Of a stretch of DNA of 64,000 nt, positions 63,802-64,000 are shown one piece after another; position 1 is the first letter of the stretch, and every line of letters begins with the position of its first letter. The position numbers and the translations under genes are program-made. Under the pieces are notes generated by a model. It was not told the DNA's origin, did no database searches, and was given only the letters and a program-made list of their open reading frames with translations. The stretch covers positions 17,445,030 through 17,509,029 of the forward strand of contig JAJEKV010000024.1 of assembly GCA_021234155.1 (NCBI GenBank). The letters are read 5' to 3'. This DNA comes from Isoetes taiwanensis (lineage: Eukaryota; Streptophyta; Lycopodiopsida; Isoetales; Isoetaceae).

Positions 63802-64000
63802 CTACGTTAGACAACAGCGATTAACATTTTTTATGCCATTATAGATCTGCGGCCGATTATGCTAAAAGGATGAATCTATCCAAAGTAAATATGAACCCTT
63901 CACAAATTAAAAATTCTAGTGCTAGGAAATAAAACTCGAGAGACAATTGGGAACTTTCTCTGTACAAAAAGCAAGGATGTATTGGGTGCATTTACAATGG
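63802..64000. other. intron or 5' flank of the dehydrogenase gene
   Basis: Upstream (minus-strand) sequence to the window edge is AT-rich with no exon recognised. The long spaces between exons of this gene (61,990-62,419 and 62,527-63,603) are likewise non-coding. Confidence 0.5.

Overview
The window looks like nuclear DNA of a land plant. The recognisable host genes are plant types with GT-AG introns: the splicing factor PRP18, peroxisomal glycolate oxidase, tropinone-reductase-like short-chain dehydrogenases, LRR receptor kinases, an IDM1-like PHD/acetyltransferase protein and splicing factor SF3B2. Background DNA is AT-rich, and most of the rest is transposon debris of many classes. The mixture of LINE, DUF7869-like and helicase-less HUH Rep genes would suit a large seed-free plant genome such as a fern or lycophyte. 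That placement is inference; there is no diagnostic marker.

Layout. 0-3 kb: LINE debris, a 440-bp polypyrimidine tract and direct repeats. 3.5-12.9 kb: a probable compound mobile element. A minus-strand DUF7869-like (transposase-like) pseudogene and a plus-strand gene with a ParB/sulfiredoxin-like segment point away from each other. Both have copies of one 14-bp palindrome (ATCGCGGCCGCGAT) just ahead of their main coding exon. A 5'-truncated LINE with an intact reverse transcriptase frame sits between them. 13.7-19.5 kb: a small ORF with a TATA box, a 136-bp foldback, an apparently intact two-exon PRP18 gene and, convergent to it, an unprocessed glycolate oxidase pseudogene. 22-24.4 kb: a helicase-less HUH endonuclease (Rep) gene with a small coiled-coil partner and repeat-rich flanks. 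24.6-27.3 kb: minus-strand gene fragments that keep splice sites (SF3B2, IDM1-like, others unknown). 28-44 kb: mostly non-coding with LINE and Helitron remnants, tandem repeats and two groups of unrecognised ORFs.

44.6-58.8 kb: a Helitron RepHel gene cut in two. Its amino-terminal and central helicase part is at 44.66-46.63 kb and its carboxy-terminal helicase part at 58.27-58.82 kb. Between them lie a GC-rich, badly broken full-length-like LINE on the minus strand (47.0-52.2 kb), a kinase fragment, a 618-bp hAT-type MITE with perfect terminal repeats and a perfect 8-bp target duplication (53.04-53.66 kb), LRR receptor kinase debris and a possible organelle-targeted first exon. 59-64 kb: SINE-like tRNA-related repeats, a receptor kinase fragment, a 66-bp duplication and the 3' part of a tropinone-reductase-like gene carrying a frame-breaking deletion.

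Only PRP18 looks like a clearly intact host gene. The two most interesting systems are the palindrome array tied to the ParB-like gene and its divergent DUF7869 partner, and the helicase-less HUH Rep element. All family assignments are by eye from motifs, without database searches.
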